The notes under the pieces: generated by a model
Told to the model about the DNA's origin: nothing
Database searches by the model: none
Seen by the model: only the letters and a program-made list of their open reading frames with translations
Translations under genes and position numbers: made by a program
Part shown: positions 31,710 through 40,980 of the stretch, one piece after another
How positions within the stretch are numbered: position 1 is the stretch's first letter
Layout: the number at the start of each line of letters is the position of its first letter
Assembly: GCF_044542075.1 (NCBI RefSeq)
Contig: NZ_JBITTU010000011.1
Coordinates: 26,514-90,513, forward strand
From: Leeuwenhoekiella sp044542075
Lineage (GTDB): Bacteria > Bacteroidota > Bacteroidia > Flavobacteriales > Flavobacteriaceae
DNA length: 64,000 nt
Direction of reading: 5' to 3'

Positions 31710-32730
31710 TGCCGAAGGGCCAGACGAACAGGAAGACGAACTTTACGAACATTATAATTTTACTGCAGGCAAAGGTCAGGAACCGCTGCGCGTAGATAAA
31801 TTTTTAATGAATTTTATTGAAAAGGCAACTCGAAATAAAATTCAAACAGCAGCAAAAAACGGAAACATACAGGTTAACGGTGCTGTTGTAAAACAAAATT
31901 ACAAAGTTAAAGCCGGTGACGTGGTTCGGGTTATGTTTGAGCACCCACCCTATGAGTTTTTATTAACTCCAGAAGACATTCCGCTAGATATTGTTTATGA
32001 AGATGACACCCTTCTGGTGGTAAACAAACCGGCAGGAATGGTGGTACATCCCGGTCACGGTAATTACAGTGGCACCCTTATAAATGCGCTTATCTATCAT
32101 TTTGAAAATCTGCCTGAAAACAGTAGCGGCAGACCCGGTCTTGTACACCGCATAGACAAAGACACAAGCGGACTTCTTGTTGTTGCTAAGACAGAAGAAG
32201 CTATGACCCATTTAGCTAAGCAGTTTTTTGACAAAAGTAGCGAGCGTGAGTATGTCGCTATTGTATGGGGTAATGTTGAAGAAGAAAATGGTACTGTAGA
32301 TGGTCACATAGGCAGACACCCTAAAAACCGCATGCAAAATACTGTATATCCTGAAGGTGATCAAGGTAAAGAAGCGGTTACCCACTATAAAGTTCTAGAA
32401 CGTTTAGGCTACGTAACAAAAATATCTTGTAAACTAGAAACAGGCCGTACGCATCAAATACGTGTACATATGAAATATATAGGGCATACACTATTTAATG
32501 ATGAGCGCTATGGCGGTGATGCTATTTTAAAAGGAACTACGTTTACTAAATACAAGCAATTTGTAGATAACTGTTTTAAAATATTACCGCGACAAGCTTT
32601 ACACGCAAAAACATTAGGTTTTGTTCATCCTAAAACCGGGGAATGGATGAGTTTTGATAGCCCCGTACCTCAGGATATGGTAGAATGTATAGAAAAATGG
32701 CGCAGTTATGCAAAACACGCTATGGAATAA
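31696..32730 (+). CDS. RluA family 23S rRNA pseudouridine synthase (RluD-like)
   Basis: 344 residues. N-terminal S4 RNA-binding domain (about 30-90, LRVDKFLMNFIEKATRNKI) and a catalytic domain with the HRIDKDTSGLLVVAKT motif holding the catalytic Asp; GRTHQIRVHMKYIGH is the second conserved block. The S4-plus-RluA layout and length suggest RluD (helix 69 of 23S rRNA), though RluC also has S4. Its start lies inside the PASTA gene. Confidence 0.92.
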   Translation: MQDFNAEGPDEQEDELYEHYNFTAGKGQEPLRVDKFLMNFIEKATRNKIQTAAKNGNIQVNGAVVKQNYKVKAGDVVRVMFEHPPYEFLLTPEDIPLDIVYEDDTLLVVNKPAGMVVHPGHGNYSGTLINALIYHFENLPENSSGRPGLVHRIDKDTSGLLVVAKTEEAMTHLAKQFFDKSSEREYVAIVWGNVEEENGTVDGHIGRHPKNRMQNTVYPEGDQGKEAVTHYKVLERLGYVTKISCKLETGRTHQIRVHMKYIGHTLFNDERYGGDAILKGTTFTKYKQFVDNCFKILPRQALHAKTLGFVHPKTGEWMSFDSPVPQDMVECIEKWRSYAKHAME

Positions 32731-32794
32731 TTAGAAACTACTATGGCAAAGCTTTCTATTCGCCAAAGCAGTTTTAATTAAGTAATTTTAAAGT

Positions 32795-32986
32795 ATGCTT
32801 GATTTTATACCTGAAAATTTACAAACCATAATTATCGTAGTTGTTTTAGCTATTCTCTTTCTGGGTGTGGTAAAAAACAACAAGCGCAATCAGCGTAAAA
32901 TGCGCGATCGAAAAAGGCGCAATTTTAGAGCGGAATACTTTAACCGTAAAAAAGAGCGGGAAGAAGACGATTTATCTACAAACTAA
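32795..32986 (+). CDS. small single-span membrane protein, conserved-looking hypothetical
   Basis: 63 residues: one hydrophobic helix (about 10-27, QTIIIVVVLAILFLGVV) then a strongly basic tail (KNNKRNQRKMRDRKRRNFR) and an acidic end. The positive tail would stay in the cytoplasm. It sits between the pseudouridine synthase and the adenosyltransferase, 12 nt before the latter, so it is in the operon. I do not recognise it. Confidence 0.65.
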   Translation: MLDFIPENLQTIIIVVVLAILFLGVVKNNKRNQRKMRDRKRRNFRAEYFNRKKEREEDDLSTN

Positions 32987-32998
32987 ACATCACAAGTT

Positions 32999-33568
32999 TT
33001 GAAAATTTATACTAAAACCGGAGACAATGGCACTACCGCACTGTTTGGTGGTACACGTGTTTCTAAACATGACATTCGCATAGAAAGTTATGGTACACTT
33101 GATGAACTCAATTCACATTTAGGATTAATTCGTGATCAGGAAATAGATACTCACAGCAAAGCTATTCTCATTAAAATACAAGAAAAACTATTTGTTATAG
33201 GTGCGATACTAGCTACAGATCCTGAGAAAGCTATTTTGAAAAATGGCAAAGAACGATTAGATATAAAAAAAATTAGTGATTTAGATATTGCGCTCTTAGA
33301 AACAGAGATGGATGCTATGGAAGAGCAATTGCCACCTATGACGCATTTTATTCTTCCAGGGGGACATCAAACCGTGTCATTCTGTCACATTGCACGCAGT
33401 GTATGTCGCAGAGCAGAACGTTTATCAACTGCTCTTTATCAACAAGTTCCTTTTGAAGATAACGCCTTAAAATATTTAAACCGTCTTTCTGACTATCTGT
33501 TTGTACTGGCACGTTTCTTGACAAAACAGCTACAAGCAGAAGAAGTTAAGTGGATACCCGAAAAATAG
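32999..33568 (+). CDS. PduO-type cob(I)alamin adenosyltransferase
   Basis: 189 residues from a TTG start (KIYTKTGDNGTTALFGGTRV follows at once, as in the family). It makes adenosylcobalamin from cob(I)alamin and ATP. Landmarks: the N-terminal TKTGDNGTT loop, YGTLDELNSHLG, and the RSVCRRAERL helix that binds ATP. The organism therefore uses B12, probably salvaged. An inverted repeat GTAATCT/AGATTAC (33601-33618) after the stop may act as a weak terminator. Confidence 0.93.
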   Translation: MKIYTKTGDNGTTALFGGTRVSKHDIRIESYGTLDELNSHLGLIRDQEIDTHSKAILIKIQEKLFVIGAILATDPEKAILKNGKERLDIKKISDLDIALLETEMDAMEEQLPPMTHFILPGGHQTVSFCHIARSVCRRAERLSTALYQQVPFEDNALKYLNRLSDYLFVLARFLTKQLQAEEVKWIPEK

Positions 33569-33659
33569 GAATTGATATTTAAAAACTGGGTATAAGTGAC
33601 GTAATCTAAGGAGATTACAGACGTTCTTAAAAATAATATTGAATTAATTGATATTTTCC

Positions 33660-33689
33660 TTGGTTATTACGCTAATAAATTTATTTTTG
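33660..33689 (+). promoter_or_regulatory. promoter of the DUF2795 gene
   Basis: TTG (33660-33662), exactly 19 nt, TATTTTTG (33682-33689): a full match to the Bacteroidota consensus, 23 nt before the ATG. Confidence 0.65.
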
Positions 33690-33712
33690 CAAAAAAATTA
33701 AATACGTTAACT

Positions 33713-33934
33713 ATGTACTGGACATTAGAACTAGCCTCTCACCTAAGCGATGCACCTTGGCCGGCTACCAAAGATGAATTGATTGATTATGCAATTAGAA
33801 CGGGAGCGCCACTAGAGGTTGTAGAAAATTTACAATCTATGGAAGATGAAGGCGATTCTTATGATTCTATTGACGAAATATGGCCAGACTACCCGTCTGA
33901 CGATGACTACCTCTGGAATGAGGATGAATACTAG
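33713..33934 (+). CDS. DUF2795 domain protein
   Basis: 73 residues, strongly acidic at the C-terminus. MYWTLELASHLSDAPWPATKDELIDYAIRTGAP follows the DUF2795 pattern (a short helical domain with a PATKDEL-like turn). Common as a small stand-alone gene in Bacteroidota; function unknown. It has its own consensus promoter and terminator, so it is a single-gene unit, probably well expressed. Confidence 0.85.
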   Translation: MYWTLELASHLSDAPWPATKDELIDYAIRTGAPLEVVENLQSMEDEGDSYDSIDEIWPDYPSDDDYLWNEDEY

Positions 33935-33956
33935 ATATTACATCACGTAAACACTT

Positions 33957-33985
33957 AAAAAGTCTCGCATTGAGGCTTTTTTTTT
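33957..33985 (+). terminator. terminator after the DUF2795 gene
   Basis: AAAAAGTCTC/GAGGCTTTTT (33957-33966/33972-33981, one T-G wobble), 5-nt loop, then a T run. Confidence 0.8.
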
Positions 33986-34120
33986 GCTTAAATTTGAACC
34001 GCTTTAAAAAGCAACTATTCGTAACAATGTGTTACGATTTTATCGGAAAATTAATGTATTAATAGTAAAGCCTCAAGCTTGATGTAAGCTACCTATTGAT
34101 AATAAACTAGTTACCAAATT

Positions 34121-37100
34121 ATGGGATTATTAGATAAAGTATTAAAAGTCTTTGTAGGAGATAAATCTAAACAAGATGTTGCATCAATTCAACCTATTGT
34201 TGAAAAAATAAAAAGCTTTGAAGCGCAGCTAGAAAAGCTTTCCCACGATGAACTGAGGCAAAAAACCACTCAATTTAAAGCTCAAATCGCTAATGCACTA
34301 GCAGATAATAATGCTGAGCAACTTAAACTACAAAGCGAAGCAGACGAAAACGACGATATAGATCGCAAAGAAGAAATTTATGCAGCGATTGATAAGCTAA
34401 AAGATGACGCTTACGCGATTAGCGAACAGGTTCTAAATGATATTCTACCCGAAGCATTTGCCGTTGTTAAAGAAACTGCAAAGCGATTTTACCACAATAC
34501 ATCAATACCCGTAACTGCTAATGCTTTTGACCGCGAGCTAAGCGCAGATAAAGATTATGTTACCCTAGATGGTGACAATGCTATTTGGGCAAATAGCTGG
34601 GATGCTGCAGGTAAAGCGATTACCTGGGATATGATACATTATGATGTGCAGCTAATAGGTGGTGTTGCCATGCATCAGGGTAAAATTGCAGAGATGCAAA
34701 CAGGTGAAGGTAAAACCTTAGTTGCTACACTTCCGGTTTATCTAAATGCACTTACCGGAAATGGAGTTCACCTGGTAACCGTTAACGACTATCTGGCAAA
34801 ACGAGATAGCGCGTGGATGGCTCCTTTATTTAACTTTCACGGTCTTACCCTAGACTGTATTGATTTTCACAGACCCAACTCTGCATCACGTCGCAAAGCA
34901 TACGCAGCAGATATTACATATGGTACAAATAATGAGTTTGGCTTTGATTACCTAAGAGATAATATGGCGCACGCACCTAATGATCTTGTGCAACGCGCGC
35001 CTAACTACGCGATTGTTGATGAGGTCGACTCTGTTTTAGTTGATGATGCCCGTACCCCATTAATTATCTCAGGCCCTGTACCTAAAGGAGATCAACACGA
35101 GTTTGATGCTTTAAAACCTAAAATTGATAGCTTAGTCAATTTGCAACGCCAGCAATTGACAGGTACTCTTTCAGAAGCAAAAAAATTAATAGCATCCGGC
35201 GACACAAAAGAAGGAGCTATATTATTATTACGCGTTTACAGAGGTTTACCTAAAAATAAAGCGCTAATTAAATTCCTTAGTGAAGAGGGAATTCGTTTAC
35301 TGCTACAAAAAACAGAAAATCAATATATGCAGGACAACAATCGCGAAATGCACGTGATTGACGCTGATTTATATTTTACTATTGATGAAAAAAACAACCA
35401 GATAGAACTTACCGATAAAGGTATTGAGCACCTTTCTGGTAAAGACGATCCTAATTTCTTCATTATGCCAGAAATGGGTGTTGAGATTAGTAAAATTGAA
35501 AATTCAAACCTTACCACAGAGGAAGAAGCTGAAAAGAAAGAAGATCTTTTTAGAGAGTTTAGCATAAAAAGTGAGCGTATTCACACGATGAATCAGCTTC
35601 TAAAAGCTTACACTTTGTTTGAAAAAGACACCGAATACGTGGTGATGGATAATAAAGTTAAAATCGTTGACGAGCAAACCGGTCGTATAATGGATGGTCG
35701 CCGCTATAGCGATGGTTTACACCAGGCGATTGAAGCTAAAGAAAATGTAAAAATTGAAGATGCTACACAGACTTTTGCAACTGTAACACTTCAGAATTAT
35801 TTTAGAATGTACCGCAAACTTAGTGGTATGACGGGTACTGCAGTTACTGAAGCTGGAGAACTTTGGGAAATCTACAAGCTTGATGTTGTAGAAATACCTA
35901 CAAATCGCCCTATCGCCAGAGATGACCGCGACGATAAAGTTTACAAAACAAAACGCGAGAAATACAATGCGGTAATTGATGAAGTTCAGAATCTTGTAGA
36001 AGCAGGTAGACCTGTACTTATAGGTACAACTTCGGTAGAGATTTCAGAATTATTAGGAAAGATGCTTTCCCTAAGAAAAGTACCTCACAACGTATTAAAT
36101 GCAAAGCTGCATAAAAAAGAAGCAGATATCGTTGCTGATGCAGGTAACTCTGGCCAGGTAACGATCGCTACTAACATGGCTGGTCGTGGTACAGATATTA
36201 AATTGAGTAAAGCTGTAAAAGAGGCAGGTGGTCTTGCCATTATAGGTACAGAACGTCATGATTCAAGACGTGTTGACCGCCAGTTACGTGGTCGTGCAGG
36301 TCGTCAGGGAGATCCTGGAAGCTCACAGTTCTATGTTTCTTTAGAAGATAACTTAATGCGCCTTTTTGGTTCAGAACGTATCGCAAAAATGATGGACCGC
36401 ATGGGCCTTAAAGAAGGTGAAGTTATTCAACACGGGATGATTTCTAAATCTATTGAACGCGCTCAAAAGAAAGTTGAAGAAAATAACTTTGGGGTACGTA
36501 AGCGTTTGTTAGAATATGATGATGTGATGAATGCGCAACGTGAAGTAATTTATAAGCGTCGTTATCACGCATTGTTTGGAGAGCGTCTGCGTGTAGATAT
36601 CGCAAATATGATTTACGATACTTCAGAAGTAATTGCAGAAACTAACAAAGCAGCTCAGGATTATAAGAATTTTGAATTTGAATTAATTCGTTTTTTCTCG
36701 ATGAGTAGCCCTGTAGATCAGAAAGAATTTGATTCTTCTTCTGCAAAGCAGCTTGCACTAAAAGTTTATGATGCAGCACTGGTACATTACCGTGAAAAAA
36801 TGGAGCGTAACGCAGCAGTTGCCTTCCCTATCATAAGTAATGTTTATGAAAATCCAGATAGTAATTATGAGCGTATTGTAGTTCCTTTTTCTGATGGCAT
36901 AAAAGAACTTAAGGTTGTAACTAATCTAAAAGATGCCTACGAGTCTAAAGGAAAGCAGCTGATTACAGATTTTGAAAAGAATATTACACTTGCAATTATT
37001 GATGATGCCTGGAAAACACACCTGCGCAAAATGGATGAATTGAAGCAGAGTGTACAACTTGCCGTTCACGAGCAAAAAGATCCTTTATTAATTTACAAGT

Positions 37101-37483
37101 TTGAAGCATTTGAATTATTCAAGCAAATGATAGATCAGGTTAATAAAGATGTAATTTCCTTCTTATTTAAAGGGGAACTGCCTGTACAGCAAGAAAATCA
37201 GATACGCGAAGCCAGACAGGTAAAACAGTCTGAAAAAGTACAGACCACTAAAGAAGAGATTCCTAATCTAGATGAGCGTGCTTCTCAAAGTAGATCTGCA
37301 GGTGGCAATACACAACCTCAGCGTCAACAAGTAACCGAAACGATAATACGTGAACGTCCTAAAATAGGCCGTAATGATAAAGTGACGATTAAGCACATTA
37401 TGAACGGTGAGACAAAATCAATGAAATTTAAACAAGCAATCCCATTACTTGATAAAGGAGATTGGGTGCTTATAGACGAATAA
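34121..37483 (+). CDS. secA: preprotein translocase ATPase SecA
   Basis: 1120 residues, long for SecA but normal for Bacteroidota, which carry extra sequence in the nucleotide-binding region (about 60-150) and between the DEAD core and preprotein domain. Walker A MQTGEGKT (192-199), DEVDSVLVDDART, the GRIMDGRRYSDGLHQA block, and motif ATNMAGRGTDIKL are all present. It drives protein export through SecYEG. The C-terminus ends KGDWVLIDE without the usual zinc-binding CxCx8CH tail that contacts SecB. A single-gene unit with a strong terminator. Confidence 0.97.
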   Translation: MGLLDKVLKVFVGDKSKQDVASIQPIVEKIKSFEAQLEKLSHDELRQKTTQFKAQIANALADNNAEQLKLQSEADENDDIDRKEEIYAAIDKLKDDAYAISEQVLNDILPEAFAVVKETAKRFYHNTSIPVTANAFDRELSADKDYVTLDGDNAIWANSWDAAGKAITWDMIHYDVQLIGGVAMHQGKIAEMQTGEGKTLVATLPVYLNALTGNGVHLVTVNDYLAKRDSAWMAPLFNFHGLTLDCIDFHRPNSASRRKAYAADITYGTNNEFGFDYLRDNMAHAPNDLVQRAPNYAIVDEVDSVLVDDARTPLIISGPVPKGDQHEFDALKPKIDSLVNLQRQQLTGTLSEAKKLIASGDTKEGAILLLRVYRGLPKNKALIKFLSEEGIRLLLQKTENQYMQDNNREMHVIDADLYFTIDEKNNQIELTDKGIEHLSGKDDPNFFIMPEMGVEISKIENSNLTTEEEAEKKEDLFREFSIKSERIHTMNQLLKAYTLFEKDTEYVVMDNKVKIVDEQTGRIMDGRRYSDGLHQAIEAKENVKIEDATQTFATVTLQNYFRMYRKLSGMTGTAVTEAGELWEIYKLDVVEIPTNRPIARDDRDDKVYKTKREKYNAVIDEVQNLVEAGRPVLIGTTSVEISELLGKMLSLRKVPHNVLNAKLHKKEADIVADAGNSGQVTIATNMAGRGTDIKLSKAVKEAGGLAIIGTERHDSRRVDRQLRGRAGRQGDPGSSQFYVSLEDNLMRLFGSERIAKMMDRMGLKEGEVIQHGMISKSIERAQKKVEENNFGVRKRLLEYDDVMNAQREVIYKRRYHALFGERLRVDIANMIYDTSEVIAETNKAAQDYKNFEFELIRFFSMSSPVDQKEFDSSSAKQLALKVYDAALVHYREKMERNAAVAFPIISNVYENPDSNYERIVVPFSDGIKELKVVTNLKDAYESKGKQLITDFEKNITLAIIDDAWKTHLRKMDELKQSVQLAVHEQKDPLLIYKFEAFELFKQMIDQVNKDVISFLFKGELPVQQENQIREARQVKQSEKVQTTKEEIPNLDERASQSRSAGGNTQPQRQQVTETIIRERPKIGRNDKVTIKHIMNGETKSMKFKQAIPLLDKGDWVLIDE

Positions 37484-37502
37484 AAATTAAATACATTTAA
37501 AT

Positions 37503-37533
37503 AAAAAACACCCGTTAATAACGGGTGTTTTTT
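37503..37533 (+). terminator. terminator of secA
   Basis: Perfect 14-bp stem AAAAAACACCCGTT/AACGGGTGTTTTTT with loop AAT and T run, 20 nt past the secA stop. Confidence 0.92.
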
Positions 37534-37693
37534 TGTTAATAACATTAGCCATTTACCTTCTAAATATTATTTACACAAACTTAATATTGCAGTCCACTTA
37601 GACTTACACATTACCCCTAATTTTATACCCTAATTTTATTTCAATTTGTTTTCTAAAAACCGCTTACACCAAGAATTAAAAGAGGCTACTAAT

Positions 37694-38002
37694 ATGAAAG
37701 CCGTTGAGTTACGTGCATGGTTGCGCACAGATATCGCACCCCTTACCGTAGCCAATTATGATGATGCTCCGTCTATGGATCAATCTAACAAACTACTGGT
37801 CATTTTAATGAAAGACAGTGAAGATTTGACTAAGGCAGATTGTCTTTTTATTCAAAGTATTTTACAACGCATTAAGTATATTAAAAATACGCGCAGTAAC
37901 GTACAACACACAAAACTTGACTGGGAGAATTCGCTACGCAACCTGGGCTTCGATGTTAAAAAGAAAGAGAAGTCAAAGAAAAAAGAAAAAGAATTTTACT
38001 AA
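37694..38002 (+). CDS. hypothetical protein, basic C-terminus
   Basis: 102 residues from ATG 37694. The frame is open to a TTG at 37646, but a -7-like TCAATTTG ends at 37648, which would place the transcript start after that TTG, so the ATG is preferred. Two helical blocks (AVELRAWLRTD; TKADCLFIQSILQRIKYIKN) and a very lysine-rich tail. No family recognised. It might be a small nucleic-acid-associated protein, but nothing shows that. Confidence 0.6.
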   Translation: MKAVELRAWLRTDIAPLTVANYDDAPSMDQSNKLLVILMKDSEDLTKADCLFIQSILQRIKYIKNTRSNVQHTKLDWENSLRNLGFDVKKKEKSKKKEKEFY

Positions 38003-38169
38003 AAATAAAAGTTCTACTCTATTATTTCATTCTACCCCGCTCTCTCTGCAGCTTCAATCATCTCTAGCAGCAACGTTTATTTTAATGAGTAAACTACGCA
38101 GCTGCTAGATTTTAATCTCCTAGTATTTAAAAAATTAAGTATCTTCATAATCGCTTTATTATTAAAGTT

Positions 38170-38646
38170 ATGATTAATCCACGTCTTGAATTTAAATGGG
38201 CAAGTATATACACCCTCTTTCTATTTATTTGGATGGGTTTTGAACGCTACGCGGGCTGGCACGATCAACTCATAGACCGGCATCATTTATATACCTTACT
38301 TTTTTATATACCAGCAATAGGCATTTACTTTATAGCACTTATAGATAAGCGTAATAATTTTTATGGTGGTATCATCACCTACAAACAAGCATTTATAACC
38401 GGCCTAGTCCTAACTATTTTAATAACCATATTAGCCATACCCGCGCAGTATATCATAAGTACTTATATTAGTCCGCATTACTTTGAGAATGTTATTGAGT
38501 ATGCCGTAATCAGCGAAAAAGCAACTATAGAAGAAGCAAATGAGTTTTTCAATCTAAAAAGCTATATAATTCAAGCTGTAGTTGGAAGTTTAGTATTCGG
38601 CATTCTAATCTCCAGTATTGTTTCGGTATTTATAAGAAGGAAATAA
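38170..38646 (+). CDS. DUF4199 membrane protein
   Basis: 158 residues, four hydrophobic segments (about 12-25, 42-58, 75-100, 135-153), with the DUF4199 pattern of a YGGIITYKQAFITGLVLTI turn after the second helix. A Bacteroidota-specific inner-membrane family of unknown function. Confidence 0.82.
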   Translation: MINPRLEFKWASIYTLFLFIWMGFERYAGWHDQLIDRHHLYTLLFYIPAIGIYFIALIDKRNNFYGGIITYKQAFITGLVLTILITILAIPAQYIISTYISPHYFENVIEYAVISEKATIEEANEFFNLKSYIIQAVVGSLVFGILISSIVSVFIRRK

Positions 38647-38678
38647 ACCTGAAATTCTACAATAAAAAGTTGTTGTTC

Positions 38679-38686
38679 TATCTTTG
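38679..38686 (+). promoter_or_regulatory. candidate -7 box directly before the HAD gene
   Basis: TATCTTTG, an exact TAnnTTTG, only 4 nt before the ATG at 38691. No TTG at 17-21 nt upstream. If used, the mRNA would be leaderless. Confidence 0.35.
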
Positions 38687-38690
38687 AGCA

Positions 38691-39509
38691 ATGGATAAAA
38701 ATCTAAAACTTCTTTGTTCTGATATCGACGGAACATTATTGGATGCAAACCGTGACATTGCTATAGAAACCGTTGCTGCCGTATCAAAATTATCAAGAGA
38801 ATTTCCCATCATATTAGCTTCTTCCAGGATGCCATCTGCAATGTATTATTTGCAAGAAAAATTAGGTAGACTCAACAGCCCGCTCGTTTGCTATAATGGC
38901 GGCCTTGTTTTAGATAGTAACGGAATCTGTTTACAAAGCCATACAGTTTCTTTAGACTTTCTAGCTACTGTAATTGAGCATCAAAAAAAGTATGCCTATA
39001 ATATTAGCACCTACTGTACTGATACGTGGCGCACAGAATCTGAAGATTACTGGACCATAAGAGAAATAAGAAGCACTCGTGTAGAACCTATTTTAGTGCC
39101 TTTAGAAGATCACATAGCTATTCTTAAAGCTATTGATGAACAACCCCATAAAATTATGTGTATGGGCACACCTGAAGCCTTAGACGACCTCATCGCTATA
39201 CTTGAAAAAAAACACGGGGATGAAGCTCATTTTTACAGATCAAAAGACACCTATCTGGAGATAAGCGCCAAAAATATTGACAAGAGCACAGCTCTGGAGC
39301 ATCTTATAAAAGAGTATTATAATCTTAACCTAGAAAATGTAATTGCTTTTGGTGACAATTTTAATGATGTGACCATGATTAAAAATGTAGGATTAGGAGT
39401 GGCCGTTGCCAATGCTACTCAAGAGGTTAAAGATGTTGCAGATTATATCAGCGAGTTCACAAACAAGGAACACGCCGTTGCTCGCGCCATTGAACAATTT
39501 TTACTCTAA
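38691..39509 (+). CDS. Cof-type HAD family phosphatase
   Basis: 272 residues. HAD motif I D11-x-D13-G-T in CSDIDGTLLDAN, motif II serine/threonine region (ILASSRMPSAM), motif III lysine (KNIDKSTALEHL), motif IV FGDNFNDVTMI. The C2-type cap (about 85-195) marks the Cof subfamily, which dephosphorylates sugar phosphates, pyridoxal phosphate or flavin precursors. Exact substrate unknown. Confidence 0.92.
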   Translation: MDKNLKLLCSDIDGTLLDANRDIAIETVAAVSKLSREFPIILASSRMPSAMYYLQEKLGRLNSPLVCYNGGLVLDSNGICLQSHTVSLDFLATVIEHQKKYAYNISTYCTDTWRTESEDYWTIREIRSTRVEPILVPLEDHIAILKAIDEQPHKIMCMGTPEALDDLIAILEKKHGDEAHFYRSKDTYLEISAKNIDKSTALEHLIKEYYNLNLENVIAFGDNFNDVTMIKNVGLGVAVANATQEVKDVADYISEFTNKEHAVARAIEQFLL

Positions 39510-39526
39510 ATCGTCAACCCAAACTT

Positions 39527-39562
39527 AATAATTAAAGCGCCCAATGGAGCGCTTTAATTATT
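39527..39562 (+). terminator. terminator after the HAD gene
   Basis: Perfect 14-bp stem AATAATTAAAGCGC/GCGCTTTAATTATT, 8-nt loop. Symmetric, so it may serve the convergent minus-strand gene as well. Confidence 0.75.
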
Positions 39563-39580
39563 TCAACTTGTACCAAAAGC

Positions 39581-39614
39581 GAGAGGCGCCCTCCAACCAA
39601 AAAGTGCGCCTCTC
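39581..39614 (-). terminator. second hairpin of the convergent region
   Basis: GAGAGGCGC/GCGCCTCTC, perfect 9 bp, 16-nt loop; on the minus strand it is followed by GCTTTTGG. Probably terminates the ABC1-kinase transcript, though the T tract is short. Confidence 0.5.
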
Positions 39615-39663
39615 AAAACAACCTAACCAATAATCTTACTAACCAATTATTATCTTTATATTC

Positions 39664-40974
39664 TTAATCTATATACTGTTTATAGTTATTAACAACAATC
39701 TTCGCTCCTAAATCGTGCATTAAATTATATAAACCGAAAAAAGTTCTGTTTATGTATAAGAAATGTTTACTTCCCCTGTTACCATTCATTTTACGCAGTT
39801 GAGTATCTTTTGAATATTTCTCACTCAAATCTGCAATATGAGAGAAAAATGTTTCATCATTAAAATCAAATGTGTCGTGATGAAAAGGCTTTGTAAACAA
39901 ACTCAGCATCTCGTGAAATAATTCTGAAAAGAATTTAAGTTCTTCTGGCGAATCATCTTCTCGTAATATCTCTAATTCAAACATTTTATCATTAAAAATC
40001 TTTGGATCGTTGATGTTTTTGGGCTCTGCTAATTCAAAATAAGGAACATAAAACTCTTCAGGAACATTCTTTATACATCCAAAATCAATCGCAATTAAAT
40101 TCTTATCAGAATCTACAAGGAAGTTTCCGGGATGAGGATCTGCGTGTACCGCTTTTAAAAAATGCATTTGATACATATAAAAATCCCATAAAGCTTGCCC
40201 TATTTTATCTGCAGCTACCTGATCTGTGTTATGAGCAGTAAATTCACTCAAATGCTCACCTATCATCCAGTCCATCGTGATAATCCGCTCACTAGACAAT
40301 TCAGGGTAGTATTTAGGAAATTTAAGATTAGGAATAACACTACATTGAGCGGTTATTTCTAAACTTTGACGCACTTCTAAAATGTAATCTGTTTCTTCTA
40401 ATAGTTTGTCTTCTACTTCTTGAAAATACTTCTCTTTATCTTTACCTTTTAGATTAAACATCCGGCTAGCAATAGGCTTCACTAGAGCCAAATCACTACT
40501 AATACTGTCTGCAACTCCTGGGTATTGTATTTTCACAGCAAGATTTTTCCCATCTAACGTTGCCTTATGTACCTGACCGATACTAGCAGCGTTTATACTT
40601 TGAGTCGCAAACGTATCAAATATCTCTTCCGGATATTTATCTAAATATTTTTTAAATGTTTTTCTAACTAATGGAGCTGACAATGGCGGTACAGAAAATT
40701 GAGATAGTGAGAACTTTTCAACATATGCTTTAGGCAATATATTTTTCTCCATACTCAACATCTGCGCGACTTTAAGAGCACTTCCCTTGAGACTTTTTAG
40801 GCCGTCATAAATATCACCTGCATTTTCCTCATCTAGTTCTTCTCGCGTGAGATCACTATTAAATGCTTTTTTACCGTAGTATTTAGCATAATTACCTCCC
40901 ACTTTCACACCGGTTTTAACCAACTGTGATGCACGCTGTAATTTATTTGTTGGGATGTAATCTATAGTTTTCAT
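39664..40974 (-). CDS. ABC1/AarF/UbiB family atypical kinase
   Basis: 436 residues. ABC1 signatures in order: the KGSALKVAQ (KxGQ) helix near 60, AASIGQVHKATL with the Ala-rich nucleotide loop near 127, VKIQYPG with the invariant Lys, HADPHPGNFLV (catalytic loop) near 279, and DFGC metal site. These proteins act as ATPases or kinases in quinone or lipid metabolism; this organism uses menaquinone, so the substrate is not clear. It lies 6 nt downstream of a TetR regulator, an operon of two. Confidence 0.92.
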   Translation of the reverse strand: MKTIDYIPTNKLQRASQLVKTGVKVGGNYAKYYGKKAFNSDLTREELDEENAGDIYDGLKSLKGSALKVAQMLSMEKNILPKAYVEKFSLSQFSVPPLSAPLVRKTFKKYLDKYPEEIFDTFATQSINAASIGQVHKATLDGKNLAVKIQYPGVADSISSDLALVKPIASRMFNLKGKDKEKYFQEVEDKLLEETDYILEVRQSLEITAQCSVIPNLKFPKYYPELSSERIITMDWMIGEHLSEFTAHNTDQVAADKIGQALWDFYMYQMHFLKAVHADPHPGNFLVDSDKNLIAIDFGCIKNVPEEFYVPYFELAEPKNINDPKIFNDKMFELEILREDDSPEELKFFSELFHEMLSLFTKPFHHDTFDFNDETFFSHIADLSEKYSKDTQLRKMNGNRGSKHFLYINRTFFGLYNLMHDLGAKIVVNNYKQYID

Positions 40975-40980
40975 AATGTT

